DNA of 64,000 bases from Blastomussa wellsi (lineage: Eukaryota; Cnidaria; Anthozoa; Scleractinia; Plerogyridae): assembly GCA_947652115.1 (NCBI GenBank), contig OX393566.1:18677132-18741131 (forward strand), in the 5' to 3' direction. Made by a program: the position numbers and the translations under genes. Under the pieces are notes generated by a model. That model saw only the letters and a program-made list of their open reading frames with translations, ran no database searches and was not told the DNA's origin. This document shows, one piece after another, positions 63,793-64,000 of this stretch (within the stretch, counting starts at the first letter, position 1; every line of letters begins with the position of its first letter).

Positions 63793-64000
63793 GTATCCAT
63801 ATAAACGTGCCTTTTCAGTTTACTGTGTTTTTACCCAACGAGACAAAAAATTATTACCACGGACATGAAGTGATTTCTGTAAAGAATTGGTCATACTACT
63901 TTCCTGTACGTTAACGATGTTATCCCTTATCCCCTCCCTGTTTCCTTTCCCCTCGTTCCCGCAAACCCTTAGCATTTTCTTTTCTTTTTTTTTTCACAGT
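63793..64000. other. Intron or flank at window end
   Basis: Pyrimidine-rich sequence ending in a T-run and CACAG at the last bases, which could be the next splice acceptor. Confidence 0.4.

Overview
The window looks like a piece of a cnidarian nuclear genome, most likely a hexacorallian (stony coral or anemone). Genes are split by GT-AG introns, the sequence is AT-rich with long gene-poor stretches, and the transposon and virus families present (Merlin, BEL/Pao, Tigger/pogo, Mutator-domain, Polinton/adintovirus) are ones known in abundance from anthozoans. The organism call is an inference; no rRNA, tRNA or marker gene is present. Almost everything here is mobile DNA or its remains.

Layout. 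(1) 249-15329, minus: a HECT-type E3 ubiquitin ligase gene whose exons splice in phase. It has an in-frame stop in a CUE-like domain and carries a 5'-truncated LINE (1405-2138) and a complete 10.7 kb Merlin-like transposon (3305-14003) in its introns. The Merlin element has 155-166 bp terminal inverted repeats and a perfect 8-bp target duplication. It encodes a DDE transposase (two recognised exons) and, on the opposite strand, a four-exon CCDC106-like coiled-coil protein. (2) 16.4-25.3 kb: an imperfect tandem duplication. Copy 1 (16469-19684) carries a 541-bp TTAA-flanked MITE that copy 2 lacks, and lacks 2.77 kb that copy 2 (19685-25120) keeps. The unit holds the end of a DEDDh exonuclease-like gene, a PHD-finger protein of a repeated family and a piece of a viral phospholipase A2-like gene. 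(3) 24.6-33.5 kb: a block of small TATA-driven genes (decayed phospholipase A2, zinc-ribbon/GRF proteins, RING and C2H2 proteins, two unknown divergent genes) that looks like the accessory arm of one or more decayed Polinton/adintovirus elements. (4) 34.65-40.4 kb: a BEL/Pao LTR retrotransposon, minus strand, with one stop and one frameshift. (5) 40.5-42.0 kb: a frameshifted Tigger/pogo transposase. (6) 42510-58141: a 15.6 kb Polinton/adintovirus-type endogenous virus bounded by a perfect 30-bp inverted repeat. (7) 58.1-64 kb: a HIRAN-domain gene with one stop, a foldback repeat, a Mutator-domain protein fused to a DEDDh exonuclease, and the first two exons of a further gene.

The virus in (6) keeps an adintovirus-like plan. 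One strand carries integrase, penton-like, hexon-like, maturation protease, packaging ATPase, small basic core-like proteins and phospholipase A2; the other carries a protein-primed family B DNA polymerase. The polymerase arm and the opposite arm start from a divergent promoter whose two halves share the same ATTGG / TTTCGATCC / TATA module. Several units end where the stop codon lies inside an AATAAA signal. The ATPase, protease and most small genes are open. The hexon (frameshift), penton (two stops), integrase (one stop) and polymerase (stop, frameshift and a large internal deletion) are broken, so the copy is a fossil.

The most unusual points are the size and cargo of the Merlin element, the duplication with its natural empty site, the mirrored viral promoter, the two-membrane-helix viral gene, the two penton-like C-termini, and the transposase-exonuclease fusion.
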